DNA of 32,481 nucleotides from Aquibacillus koreensis (lineage in GTDB: Bacteria > Bacillota > Bacilli > Bacillales > Amphibacillaceae), in assembly GCF_025154055.1 (NCBI RefSeq), contig NZ_JAOALK010000048.1, positions 1-32,481 of the forward strand, given 5' to 3'. The notes under the pieces are model-generated. The model had not been told where the DNA came from. It did not search any database and saw nothing but the letters and a program-made list of their open reading frames with translations. Shown here piece after piece: positions 1 to 8,120 of this stretch; positions within the stretch are counted from its first letter, which is position 1; each line of letters starts with the position of its first letter. Both the position numbers and the translations under genes were made by a program.

Positions 1-73
1 ATAGTTTCATGGACACACCTTAGTTAAGTTTCTATAGATTTGTTACACTATATAGAAGAAAGGTTGTGTCCGT

Positions 74-352
74 ATGGGAAACAAAAATACAGGCAAAAAA
101 TATAATGAAGATTTTAAAAAAATGATAGTAGATCTTTATAATTCTGGAAGTTCAGCTAAAGACTTAAGCAGCGAATATGGCGTATCTGAAGTAACTATTT
201 ATGCATGGATTAAGAAGTTCTCTCCGATTAAAACAGAAGATGGTGACACTGTTACAGCTGATGAAATTGCTAAGATGAAAAAGCAAATGCTTAAGCTGCA
301 GGAGGAGAATGACATTTTAAAAAAGGCTATGGCCATATTCGCGAAGAAGTAA
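74..352 (+). CDS. IS3-family transposase OrfA (helix-turn-helix)
   Basis: This 92-residue protein is the DNA-binding subunit of an IS3-type transposase. An N-terminal helix-turn-helix lies around residues 10-50 (YNEDFKKMIVDLY, then SSEYGVSEVTIYAWIKKF). A leucine-zipper-like coiled coil follows at about 65-90 (KKQMLKLQEENDILKKAM). The ATG has an AAAGG ribosome binding site about 12 bases upstream. Near the 3' end the heptamer A-AAA-AAG at 319-325 is a classic -1 slippery sequence. Slippage there moves ribosomes into the orfB frame, which stays open through this point, to give the OrfAB fusion transposase. OrfA itself appears intact. Confidence 0.9.
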   Translation: MGNKNTGKKYNEDFKKMIVDLYNSGSSAKDLSSEYGVSEVTIYAWIKKFSPIKTEDGDTVTADEIAKMKKQMLKLQEENDILKKAMAIFAKK

Positions 353-1233
353 CACTTGCTGAACTAACCACTGTCATCGATGCTCATAAAGATGATCACT
401 CTGTTAAACAAATGTGTGATGTTTTAGGTGTGTCCAAAAGCACGTACTATCAAACGAAAAAGCATGTGGAGTCTAATCGTGATCGTGAAAATAGAGAAAT
501 AACTGAGCGTATAAAGGATATTCATGCAGAAAGTAAACAGCGTTATGGAGCACATAAAATCTATGAATCTCTAAAAAAAGAAGGCTATAACGTAAGTATC
601 AAGCGTGTACAGCGCCTAATGAAAAAGGCTGGTATCCGTTCTATCATTGTTAAGAAATTTAGACCTACACCAAGCAAAGAAACAGTAATTGAAAGAGACA
701 ATATATTAAAACAAGACTTTAACACCACAAATATAAATCAAAAGTGGGTTGGAGACATTACGTACATTAACACGTTAAGAGATGGTTGGTGTTACTTAGC
801 TTCTGTGATGGATTTACACACGAAGAAGATTATTGGTTATGCTTTCTCACGCTCGATGACAACAGAATTAGTATTAAAGGCTTTGGACAATGCTTATATC
901 ACACAACAACCCAATGATGGAGTAGTGTTTCACTCTGACTTGGGATCACAATATACCAGTGAAGATTTCACACAGCGCATACAATCGTATGGAATGGAAC
1001 ATTCCTTTAGTCGCAAGGGTTGCCCTTATGATAATGCCTGTATTGAATCATTCCATGCGATCTTAAAGAAAGAAGAAGTAAACCATGTTAGATACTTAGA
1101 TTTCAACTCTGCAAACATTGAGTTGTTTAAATATATTGAAGGTTGATATAACCGCAAAAGAATACACGGTAGTATTGCTTATAAAACACCACAAGAACTT
1201 GAAAATGAACTAAATGTACACGTGGCAGCATAG
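319..1233 (+). pseudogene. IS3-family transposase OrfB, interrupted by an in-frame TGA
   Basis: This is the catalytic DDE (rve-type) integrase subunit. The frame is open from the slippery site at 319, and the first ATG in frame is at 412. It contains an HTH_21-like region (YGAHKIYESLKKEGYNVSIK) and the DDE triad in WVGDITYI, HSDLGSQYT and CIESFHAILKKEE. A TGA at 1144-1146 follows YIEG at the point where IS3 relatives carry a tryptophan (YIE-x-W-YN). The frame then resumes with YNRKRIHGS and TPQELENEL up to TAG at 1231. A single TGG-to-TGA change explains this. The truncated product keeps all three catalytic residues but loses the conserved C-terminal segment, so it is probably inactive. Confidence 0.85.
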
Positions 1234-1264
1234 ACAGAATGGAGAGCCGGCTTTACATGGAGAA

Positions 1265-1363
1265 GTGAGCATGATAGCCTCACTTGGCTTGCCAGCATGT
1301 TTTTAAATAAGCTGGCTTCCTGGCATGAAAATCTATGCTCACAGAGGCTCCTTGTCAAGCCTC
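1265..1363 (+). promoter_or_regulatory. Structured non-coding tail of the IS element
   Basis: Between the end of orfB and the right inverted repeat there are nested inverted repeats. GTGAGCAT (1265-1272) can pair with ATGCTCAC (1335-1342). Inside that, GCCAGC (1291-1296) pairs with GCTGGC (1311-1316). Immediately downstream GAGGCT (1344-1349) pairs with AGCCTC (1358-1363). The segment has no coding potential that I can see. It could be a structured RNA, a transcription terminator or a transposase binding region. Its function is not known to me. Confidence 0.45.
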
Positions 1364-1411
1364 TTAATTTCTAGAATCTATTCAGTTAGAAAATTAACTT
1401 TTTTGTGTCCA

Positions 1412-2257
1412 AGATATTGACGTAGATCCATTACAAGCCCAATTGATTAGCTTAGTTAAAAGCTTCCCACAGTATGTTAAAGATGTAGAAATACTAATTA
1501 AACAAATTATAGGTAGTCAGCTTGTAAATCAAACACTTGAAAGGTTTAACATTAATCCACCCGATGTTGCAGATAACATCTCTAACCAAATACTATCCCA
1601 CCTTAACAATTCTTGGCTTGAGATAGGGGTAATTGTTGGAGCTGTAAAAGATTTTATTATAGCACTGATCATACTACCTTTTATTTTGTTCTATTTATTA
1701 AAAGATGGGAAGAAACTCCCGCTATATTTTACTAAATTTTTACCAGTATCATTCCGACAACAAACCCTTACTGTAATAAAAGAAATTAACCAAAGTATAA
1801 GTCTTTATATCCGTGGACAAATTATTGTAAGTTGTTGTATAGGCTTTTTATTATTTATTGGTTTTAAAATAATTGACCTTGAATATGCTTCCTTATTAGC
1901 ACTTACAGCATCTTTTACAAGTATTGTTCCATACCTAGGACCCGCCATTGCTATAACACCAGCATTGATAATTGCTATAGTTACCTCTCCAATCATGCTT
2001 TTAAAATTAATAATTGTTTGGACTGTTGTTCAATTAATTGAAGGAAAGATAATTTCCCCACAGATTATGGGACGAAACCTTAACATTCACCCAATAACTA
2101 TCACATATTTGTGATTCTAACAGCAGGGAATTTATTTGGAATAATTGGAATTGTTTTGGCTGTGCCAGGTTATGCTGTGTTAAAGGTGATTACTACTAAC
2201 CTATATGATTGGTTTAAAATAAGGAGCGGATTATACGTAGAGGATGGAAAAAAATAA
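1412..2257 (+). pseudogene. AI-2E family transporter, 5' end cut off by the IS and frameshifted near the 3' end
   Basis: This is the C-terminal part of a multi-spanning permease of the AI-2E transporter family (TqsA/YdiK/YtvI type). The frame runs without a start codon straight from the IS edge ([12 protein letters not shown]), so the N-terminal half was separated by the insertion and is not in the window. Family features include [20 protein letters not shown], the central [17 protein letters not shown] segment and [17 protein letters not shown]. After NLNIHPITI the frame is lost at about 2102-2104 and stops at 2112-2114. Removing two bases (AC) there restores [27 protein letters not shown] through to TAA at 2255-2257. 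The gene is therefore disrupted twice. An isolated 3' open frame could start at 1443 (ATT) but would lack essential helices. Confidence 0.82.
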
Positions 2258-2415
2258 AAAATATAGGAAAAAATTTAAGGGGATTATCTAGACTACTAAA
2301 ACGACTAACAATATACACTAACTCTCTACATTTAATACCTTAAGTTTATCAATAACTAGGCGTTTCTTATAGATAATTCTGATAGTGGCTGAAAGAAATT
2401 ATGCTTCTTTATTAA

Positions 2416-2459
2416 CTAAATAAACACAGAGGCTTCGTTTTATCCCTGTGTTTATTTAG
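2416..2459. terminator. Bidirectional terminator hairpin
   Basis: A perfect 14-base stem (2416-2429 with 2446-2459) closes a 16-base loop. The stem arms are AT-rich at the base, so each strand reads into T-rich sequence. It lies between the converging permease pseudogene and the first CNNM transporter gene. Confidence 0.75.
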
Positions 2460-2475
2460 AACATTTTCATTCCAT

Positions 2476-3771
2476 TTATTTAGGTAATATTACCTCTAAA
2501 TAGTTGATACGATGCCCATCGCTTTCATATACCTTAAATAAATACCCTTGATATTCTATCTCCTTACCTTTTAATGTATTAAAGTTTTGGGTGAGGAACC
2601 AACCGCCAATAGTATCAATATCTTCATCTGATAAATTAGTGCCTAATAAGTGATTCACATCACTAATTAGTAATTTTCCATCAATGATAAAGTGATTGTC
2701 ATTTAATTTACGGATTTCAGGTATTTCTTCTTCATCAAATTCATCTCTAATTTCACCAACAATTTCTTCAAGTATATCTTCCACTGTGATCAAACCTGAT
2801 GTTCCTCCGTACTCATCAATCAAAATGGCTAAATGAGTCTGCTCTTTTTGCATTTTTAACAATAGATCATGAATCGGAGTTGAATCAATTACTTTAATTA
2901 CAGGATTCAGAATTGAATCCAATTCAAAGTTATCTTCATTGATTTCATTAGATGTGAAAAATTCCTTTATATTTATAAATCCTACTATGTTGTCTTTGTC
3001 CCCAGCAACAACTGGATAACGAGTATATTTTTCTGTTTTTATTGAGCGAAGTATATCATCATAATTGTCATCAGTCGAAATTGTTACAATCGAAGTTCGT
3101 GGTACCATAATTTCTTTGGCGATTCTTTCATCAAATTCGAATATATTGTTTACATACTTTAATTCGTTCTTATTAATTTCTCCGCTCTTATAACTTTCTG
3201 ATAGTAAAATGCGAAGTTCTTCTTCAGAGTGTGCCTGTTCATGTCCTACGGGTTTTACTCCAAAAGAACGTAATAGTAATCTTGCCGAACCATTCATTGT
3301 CCAAATTAGCGGAGCCATGATATACCCAAAATAATACAAGGGACGAGCTAATAATAAAGTCATTTTTTCGGCAAATTGGATCGCCAAAGTCTTTGGAGCT
3401 AATTCACCAACAACTACATGAAGAAATGTAACAAGCGAGAAAGCAATAATATAGGATAAAAGAGTAGTTACTGATTGTGATAACCCCATAGCATTAAACG
3501 CTGGATACAACAATTTCTCAACTGTTGGTTTACCTAAGAAACCCAATCCAAGTGCTGTCACAGTTATTCCAAGTTGACATGCTGAAAGGTAGTAGTCAAG
3601 GTTATTAGCTACTTTTTTTGCAATTACAGCCTTTTTATTTCCTTCCGAGATTAACTGATCTATTCTTGACATTCTAACTTTTACCACTGCAAATTCAGAA
3701 CCAACAAAGAAAGCTGTTAGTGCAATTAATAAAGCAATTAAAAACAAATTCGTTATTAAGATAATATCCAA
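2476..3771 (-). CDS. CNNM/CBS-domain membrane transporter (HlyC/CorC family), paralog 1
   Basis: This 431-residue membrane protein belongs to the CNNM (DUF21)-CBS-CorC_HlyC family, whose members act in Mg2+/Co2+ efflux or homeostasis. Older annotation calls them hemolysins. The order is a CNNM transmembrane domain at about 1-190 (LTAFFVGSEFAVVKVRMSRIDQ; ACQLGITVTALGLGFLG; HVVVGELAPKTLAIQ), a CBS pair at about 215-340 (IMVPRTSIV; KYTRYPVV; LIDEYGGTSGLITVEDILEE), then a C-terminal CorC_HlyC domain containing DTIGGW. The start is TTG at 3771-3769, directly preceded by an in-frame TAA. The GGAGGTGA site is unusually distant, with a hairpin between it and the TTG. Upstream lies a decayed metallopeptidase gene on the same strand. 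The exact ion cannot be read from sequence. Confidence 0.9.
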   Translation of the reverse strand: MDIILITNLFLIALLIALTAFFVGSEFAVVKVRMSRIDQLISEGNKKAVIAKKVANNLDYYLSACQLGITVTALGLGFLGKPTVEKLLYPAFNAMGLSQSVTTLLSYIIAFSLVTFLHVVVGELAPKTLAIQFAEKMTLLLARPLYYFGYIMAPLIWTMNGSARLLLRSFGVKPVGHEQAHSEEELRILLSESYKSGEINKNELKYVNNIFEFDERIAKEIMVPRTSIVTISTDDNYDDILRSIKTEKYTRYPVVAGDKDNIVGFINIKEFFTSNEINEDNFELDSILNPVIKVIDSTPIHDLLLKMQKEQTHLAILIDEYGGTSGLITVEDILEEIVGEIRDEFDEEEIPEIRKLNDNHFIIDGKLLISDVNHLLGTNLSDEDIDTIGGWFLTQNFNTLKGKEIEYQGYLFKVYESDGHRINYLEVILPK

Positions 3772-3799
3772 TTAAATCCCCCTGAAGGGATTCACCTCC
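3769..3799 (-). promoter_or_regulatory. Distant ribosome binding site with intervening hairpin, CNNM paralog 1
   Basis: On the minus strand the site GGAGGTGA (3799-3792) is about 22 bases from the TTG start, too far for normal initiation. The gap contains AATCCC and GGGATT, which can form a 6-bp stem and bring the two elements close together. The other two CNNM genes have the same layout with a different stem sequence. Confidence 0.6.
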
Positions 3800-3829
3800 A
3801 TTTAAAATTAAGATTTTATTGTTCATCTT

Positions 3830-4221
3830 TATTTCCTTGCATAAAATCATCACAAACTTTATTAATTCAAACAAAGCCATAAACGCACCAAACACATAGT
3901 AATCTGCGGCATTTAAGATTTTTTTAACACCATGCTCTTTATCATTGAATCAAATACCTTCTGTTAGCATTAAGTCCCTAGCCAGATTACTTCATTGTTA
4001 ATCGGATCATAATGGTCAGATAGGATACTTGGTACAACCTCGATTGTAATTTTGTTTAACCCGTTGTTATCCAAAAGTCGCCTTACACAGTTTGACGTGA
4101 TAAGCCAGTTCTAGCTTGCACTTCAGCCCGTTTTTTTATAGTTACCTTTCACTTTAAATTGTACCCTTATTGATATATCTAATGCAAAAAAAAAAAGAAT
4201 ATCCATAGGATGAAAAAGCAT
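3830..4221 (-). pseudogene. Decayed YugP-like zinc metallopeptidase gene
   Basis: The reading frame begins at ATG 4221-4219 behind a GGAGGG site and encodes MLFHPMDILFFFALDISI followed by QFKVKGNYKK, then breaks. Fragments in shifted frames continue the family pattern: RAEVQARTGLSRQTV, then RRLLDNNGLNKITIEVV and SILSDHYDPINNEV, ending at TAA 3972-3970. After a junction come LTEGI, a stop, and NDKEHGVKKILNAA with GAFMALFELIKFVMIL, which match the C-terminal membrane segment of YugP-type (DUF-like zinc) proteases. The middle third, where the HExxH zinc motif belongs, is missing. At least two frameshifts, stops and an internal deletion make this a clear pseudogene. The family assignment is from memory of conserved motifs (LxDHYDP, KVLNAAA). 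Confidence 0.72.
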
Positions 4222-4224
4222 TTT

Positions 4225-4270
4225 GTCTAGCCCTCCAAATCAATTAATTAAATGAGTAATAATAAGGTTT
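4225..4270 (-). pseudogene. Remnant of the 3' end of a MerR-type regulator gene
   Basis: Just upstream of the decayed metallopeptidase start, the minus strand reads as codons for LLLLI followed by TAA and ATTAATTGA. This nearly matches the last codons (LLLLIN, then TGA) of the MerR gene ending at 10176. There too a MLxHPMD start lies about 20 bases downstream. The similarity at DNA level (a stretch with AATAATAAGG and CATAGGATG in both places) suggests the same MerR-yugP junction in two copies. The remnant is short and the call rests on that comparison. Confidence 0.5.
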
Positions 4271-4525
4271 GTAATTTTCATTTTTTAACTAAGAATTTTA
4301 CTTTTGCTGTGGGGGCATGCATGTAGAATTACAAACAAATCTTTACCGTATTAAACACCTTTTTATGCTGTTCATATTTCCATTCATGTGTAACTTTGGC
4401 ATACCTTAATGTGGTATGGGTGAACTGTGACCTAACAGTTCTCGAATAGCTACATAAACCAATTTAAACTATTTAGGATAATTAAATATGTTTAGGATAT
4501 ATTATTCTTGTGGAGGTGATTAACA

Positions 4526-4714
4526 ATGGCTAACAATCAACAACCAAACCAAAAACGAGCTCGTACTAACGCACAACAGGTTAGACAACAAAATGCTCAA
4601 AGTGGACAAACTGGAGCTGGTCAATTCGGAACAGAATTTGCTAGCGAAACTAATGCACAACAGGTAAGACGACAAAACCAACAATCCCAGCAAAATAAGA
4701 ACCAAAACTCTTAA
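4526..4714 (+). CDS. sspE: Gamma-type small acid-soluble spore protein
   Basis: This 62-residue, Gln/Asn-rich protein is the gamma-type SASP, an amino-acid reserve in the spore core that is degraded by the GPR protease at germination. It has two related halves around TNAQQVRQQN and TNAQQVRRQN, joined by GTEFASET, which contains the family's protease recognition motif. There is no Cys, Trp or Met after the start, as is usual. The ATG follows GGAGGTGA at a good distance. A possible -35 (CGAATA at 4443) resembles the forespore sigma-G consensus, but I see no convincing -10. The gene is monocistronic with its own terminator. The length is at the short end for the family. Confidence 0.9.
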   Translation: MANNQQPNQKRARTNAQQVRQQNAQSGQTGAGQFGTEFASETNAQQVRRQNQQSQQNKNQNS

Positions 4715-4727
4715 TTTGCAACTTTAT

Positions 4728-4762
4728 AAAACACCTCTTATCGCTCGATAGGGGTGTTTTTT
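4728..4762 (+). terminator. Rho-independent terminator of sspE
   Basis: AAAACACC with a TATCG extension pairs with CGATAGGGGTGTTTT, followed by a T run. It lies just after the sspE stop codon. Confidence 0.85.
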
Positions 4763-4941
4763 GATAAGCTTTCATAATAAACCTTTACAGACCATTCTTC
4801 TTTCAGTAAACCTTCAAATTAAAAACATTTCTATTTTCATAATCCTTATTTATTTTAAGTGAATACCCATTTATCTTAGTAAGCGTTACTTAACAACATG
4901 GTCGTTTGTTTGTTGAAACCATTCCCCTATAGATAAAAGAT

Positions 4942-5062
4942 ATGAATGGTAGTCAATAAGCAGTCTTGCAAACTGTAAGACGGAAGTTATCTTTACTTTA
5001 AATTGTCTCCATATTGAAATACTCATGCTAAAAATAGGAAAATCCAAATAAAATATTTCCAT
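4942..5062 (-). pseudogene. Second, more degraded YugP-like gene fragment
   Basis: In the roughly 500-base gap between sspE and the DedA gene, the minus strand encodes MSISIWRQFKVK, which matches the start of YugP-like proteins. It parallels the larger fossil at 3830-4221 (ALDISI then QFKVKG). A shifted frame then gives FARLLIDYH, resembling the VARxLLD segment that follows in the family. DNA around AGTTA-CTTTACTTTAAATTGT is alike in both fossils. No start or ribosome site remains. The rest of this gap (4763-4941 and 5063-5240) holds nothing I can identify. Confidence 0.5.
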
Positions 5063-5258
5063 ATCAGTTTGTAATTTTGCTACATGTAAAACCTATAATT
5101 TATATGGTATAATTTTCTCTTCAATGTTGGATTTTTCAACCTTTTCGATTCCCTATAGCCTATTCAAATAAATTCATGGGATTTCTGTTGAGCTTGTAAA
5201 AATCAGAGGTACACTCTTTCTTTCTAGTTATAATAAAATATAAAGGAGGTAATCCCCA

Positions 5259-5849
5259 ATGGAAAATCTGATCTTGCAAATGATAGAAGCTTTTAAAGAG
5301 CTATCATATTTAGGTATTATACTTGCGTTAACATTTGAATTTGTTCCGGCAGAACTTGTACTACCGTTGGCTGGTTATTGGGTATATGAAGGAACCATGA
5401 ATTTATATGGAGCCATTTTTGCAGGTTCTATTGGCGGTGTACTTGGTCCACTCACTTTATATGCATTAGGTCGTTGTGGTGGTAGAGTAGCAATAGTAAA
5501 ATTCGGGAGATATTTTTTCATAAAAGAAGTGCATATTGATAAATCAGATCAATTTTTTGAAAAATATGGCGGAAGTGTTGCATTTTTAGGTCGATTTATC
5601 CCGGGAGTTCGGACGGCTATTTCGATTCCGTGTGGAATGGCCAAGATGAATGTGTGGAAATTTATTATTTATACGTATTTAGCCATGCTTCCAGTTACAG
5701 CGATTTATGTCTATTTAGGCTATAGTCTTGGAACTCAGTGGGAAAAGGCTGGTGAATTATTTAGTCAATATGCTAACTATATGTTAATTTCAATTGCTAT
5801 ACTCATTATTTGGATGATTGTAAAAAGAAGAAAACTAAACGTACAGTAG
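5259..5849 (+). CDS. DedA/SNARE-associated family membrane protein
   Basis: This 196-residue integral membrane protein belongs to the DedA superfamily. Members act in lipid-carrier recycling (undecaprenyl phosphate or phosphatidylethanolamine flipping) and support membrane homeostasis. Diagnostic features are FEFVPAELVLPLAGYWV (about 27-42) with an acidic residue in the re-entrant loop, YALGRCGGR, and FLGRFIPGVRTAISIPCG (109-126) with the conserved arginines 112 and 118. A terminal hydrophobic helix (MLISIAILIIWMIV) precedes a basic tail (KRRK). The ATG follows a strong AAAGGAGGT. It is convergent with uppP, which handles the same undecaprenyl carrier, though that pairing may be coincidence. 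The exact substrate cannot be told. Confidence 0.88.
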   Translation: MENLILQMIEAFKELSYLGIILALTFEFVPAELVLPLAGYWVYEGTMNLYGAIFAGSIGGVLGPLTLYALGRCGGRVAIVKFGRYFFIKEVHIDKSDQFFEKYGGSVAFLGRFIPGVRTAISIPCGMAKMNVWKFIIYTYLAMLPVTAIYVYLGYSLGTQWEKAGELFSQYANYMLISIAILIIWMIVKRRKLNVQ

Positions 5850-5883
5850 TTAACCAGCATCATAGTTCATTTATACTAAAATA

Positions 5884-5935
5884 AGAGACTGACTCAAGGT
5901 TGTTATACAACCATTATTCATATCAGTCTCTTTTT
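5884..5935 (+). terminator. Bidirectional terminator between the DedA gene and uppP
   Basis: AGAGACTGA (5884-5892) pairs with TCAGTCTCT (5923-5931), followed by a T run on the plus strand. An inner GGTTG/CAACC stem extends it. The A-rich left flank may also serve uppP on the minus strand. Confidence 0.8.
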
Positions 5936-5945
5936 GTTTTTTTAT

Positions 5946-6776
5946 TTATAATAGATTTGGTGAAAAGATTAGCAATAAAATGCCCACAATAAAACAATAG
6001 TAGGCAAAATATTTTAAATTCCCTTTTGCCATAATCCCCATAAACCATTTCATCGCGAAATACGTCATAAATAAAGTAGCAATAAAAGCAACGAGATATG
6101 GTATAGCCAACGAGCCAATACCGGGACCATTAATAAGATCTGAAATTCCCAGTACCATACCACCAAGACTAACTGGAATATACAACATAAACGAAAAGCG
6201 TAAGGCCGTATCTTGTTTCATACCTACTGCAATAGATGTTATAACTGTTGCACCTGAACGACTAATCCCCGGAATAAGAGCCGCCGCTTGAGCTAATCCA
6301 ACAATTAAAGCATCTTTAAAGGACAAATCTCCATCTCTTTTAACCCCCTGAAAATTACGAATCAGCCAAAGCGCTGCTCCGGTGATTAACAAAGTGATCG
6401 CAATTGTATTGAGTGATGTTAAATACTCAGCAATTATCTCGTTGTATAGTAAACCTAGCACAGCTGCAGGGATTGTCCCAATTATAATATAAATAACGAA
6501 GATAAAATCGGACTTGTATTCCTTTTTTTGAGTTCGAATATATTGTATTGTATTGACCATTAAGCGTATAAGGTCTTGACGATAGATAAAACATATAGCA
6601 ATTAGTGAGGCTGTATTCGTTAGAATTTCGAATAACAACCCTTTCTGTTCTAACCCCAATAATCTTTGTCCTATGATAACGTGACCGCTTGATGAAACAG
6701 GAATAGGTTCAGTAAAACCTTGAACTAAGCCTAAAATAAGGTATTTTAAAATGATAAGTAATTCATTAATTTCCAT
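5946..6776 (-). CDS. uppP: Undecaprenyl-diphosphatase UppP (BacA type)
   Basis: This 276-residue polytopic membrane enzyme converts undecaprenyl diphosphate to the monophosphate, recycling the lipid carrier of cell-wall synthesis and giving bacitracin tolerance. The two signature regions are present. [18 protein letters not shown] lies at about 15-32 and carries the glutamate and the serine-rich segment. PGISRSG lies at 169-175 with the catalytic arginine. Several hydrophobic helices span the rest. Length is as expected. The ATG at 6776-6774 has only a weak G-rich site upstream. It is transcribed alone. Its convergent neighbour is the DedA gene. Confidence 0.95.
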   Translation of the reverse strand: MEINELLIILKYLILGLVQGFTEPIPVSSSGHVIIGQRLLGLEQKGLLFEILTNTASLIAICFIYRQDLIRLMVNTIQYIRTQKKEYKSDFIFVIYIIIGTIPAAVLGLLYNEIIAEYLTSLNTIAITLLITGAALWLIRNFQGVKRDGDLSFKDALIVGLAQAAALIPGISRSGATVITSIAVGMKQDTALRFSFMLYIPVSLGGMVLGISDLINGPGIGSLAIPYLVAFIATLFMTYFAMKWFMGIMAKGNLKYFAYYCFIVGILLLIFSPNLL

Positions 6777-6891
6777 AAAAAGTTATGTACCCCCAAAATT
6801 GGATTTTAAGACTTTTTATCTACTGGCTGTATTTTGAATTATACACTCAAGAATGTTAACTTAAAAAATACGTTATTCTGTGGAAATTAAC

Positions 6892-6923
6892 AAGGAATGT
6901 CCATTTTTAAATAGACATTCCTT
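6892..6923. terminator. Hairpin downstream of CNNM paralog 2
   Basis: A perfect 10-bp stem (AAGGAATGTC at 6892-6901 with GACATTCCTT at 6914-6923) sits between the CNNM paralog 2 stop and uppP. It lacks a strong T run on either strand, so terminator function is likely but unproven. Confidence 0.5.
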
Positions 6924-7052
6924 ATAAGTCATATAATTGGGCAAACTTTTAAATGGAATTGTTCAGCGACCTTCTATACCTTGTTTTTACGAACAAATGA
7001 ACTTAAAAAAAGATAACTTACACAATTCCCTTGCCTATACTACAAACAATCA

Positions 7053-8120
7053 TTAAGTCGTGGCCAACATTTCATTTCCATCCAATTCATCACGAATTTC
7101 TCCGACAATCTCAGATAAAATATCCTCCATCGTAACGAGACCCACACTAACACCTTGTTCATTCGTCACAATGGCAATATGAGTACGAGTTTGCTGCATC
7201 TTTAGAAAAACATCCTTAATGGAGATAGATTGCTTAAATCGTGGAATCTCATGGATAAAATAATCGATGGCACCCTTTCTTCCAGCCGCAATGCTTGTCA
7301 ACATTTCCTTTGTATTGATAAACCCAATAAAATCTTTTGTTTTATTACTCATGTCAATTACTGGATAACGAGTAAAATCATACTTATCAATCACAATAAT
7401 CATTTCGTCTAATGATTGATGCTTTTCAAGTGTTATTATTTCAGCAATAGGAATCATGATATCCTTTAGTTGTCTTTCATCAAACGCGAAGATATTTTTT
7501 AAATAGTCAAGCTCTGTTTGGTTGATTTCTCCGCCTTCATAACTTTGCGCAACAATCAGCTTTAACTCTTCCTCAGAATGGGCCGTATCGTGACCAGACG
7601 GTTTTACACCGAATAGTTTAAGGATCCGTCTAGCAGATCCATTTAGTACACGAATCACAGGGCTCATGATGAATCCAAACCAATAAAGCGGTGGAGCCAA
7701 TAATAACGTCATTTTTTCCGAGTATTGGATGGCTAATGTTTTAGGAGCAAGCTCACCTATCACTACATGTAGTAGTGAAACCACGGACAATGCAATAAAG
7801 TATGAAAGCATTGTTGCGACTGCAGCAGGGATATTAAACTCTTCAAACAAAGGCTGTAATATTTTTTGTACAGTTGGTTCACCTAAAGCACCCAATACAA
7901 GTGCTGTAATTGTAATCCCCAGCTGACAAGCAGATAAATAATAGTCTAGCTCCTTCGCTACTTTCTTTGCTAACTTTGCCTTCTTATTACCTTCAGCTAT
8001 CAATTGATCGATTCTTGACATTCTAACCTTCAAAATGGCGAATTCTGCTCCCACAAAGAATGCTGTTGCAAGGATGAATACTACGATCAAAAATAAATTT
8101 AAGATTATCATTCCGTCCAA
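7053..8120 (-). CDS. CNNM/CBS-domain transporter, paralog 2, lacking the C-terminal CorC_HlyC domain
   Basis: This 355-residue paralog has the CNNM membrane domain (ATAFFVGAEFAILKVRMSRIDQ; ACQLGITITALVLGALG; HVVIGELAPKTLAIQ) and a CBS pair (KDIMIPIAEI; YDFTRYPVI; IAIVTNEQGVSVGLVTMEDILSE). It stops soon after EIVGEIRDELDG, where the other two paralogs continue with a CorC_HlyC domain of about 80 residues. I see no remnant of that domain in the 276 bases downstream. The second CBS also has NEQGVSVG in place of DEYGGTSG. The start is TTG at 8120-8118. Its GGAGGTGA overlaps the last codons and stop of paralog 3 upstream (TGG-AGG-TGA), so translation is probably coupled. It could be a functional short form or a decaying duplicate. 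Confidence 0.85.
   Translation of the reverse strand: MDGMIILNLFLIVVFILATAFFVGAEFAILKVRMSRIDQLIAEGNKKAKLAKKVAKELDYYLSACQLGITITALVLGALGEPTVQKILQPLFEEFNIPAAVATMLSYFIALSVVSLLHVVIGELAPKTLAIQYSEKMTLLLAPPLYWFGFIMSPVIRVLNGSARRILKLFGVKPSGHDTAHSEEELKLIVAQSYEGGEINQTELDYLKNIFAFDERQLKDIMIPIAEIITLEKHQSLDEMIIVIDKYDFTRYPVIDMSNKTKDFIGFINTKEMLTSIAAGRKGAIDYFIHEIPRFKQSISIKDVFLKMQQTRTHIAIVTNEQGVSVGLVTMEDILSEIVGEIRDELDGNEMLATT

Larger units (their letters stand above)
10..1411 (+). mobile_element. IS3-family insertion sequence with broken orfB
   Basis: The element is bounded by imperfect inverted repeats. The left end begins TGGACACA at 10. The right end, read inward on the minus strand from 1411, begins TGGACACA and shares further blocks (AGTTAA, TTTCTA). 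Between them lie orfA and orfB in the -1 frameshift arrangement typical of IS3 elements. About 180 bases separate the end of orfB from the right repeat and are rich in hairpins. I see no target-site duplication: the bases before 10 and after 1411 do not match. Either an end is misjudged or the flanks have rearranged. The right flank falls inside a permease gene. Confidence 0.88.

Noticed and set aside
3695-3895. Minus-strand open frame upstream of CNNM paralog 1
   Set aside because: Its first half is the C-terminal remnant of the decayed metallopeptidase and its second half is the leader of the CNNM gene in another frame. It is not a separate gene.
4520-4705. Leucine- and serine-rich open frame on the minus strand over sspE
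   Set aside because: It is the antisense shadow of the Gln/Asn-rich spore protein codons.
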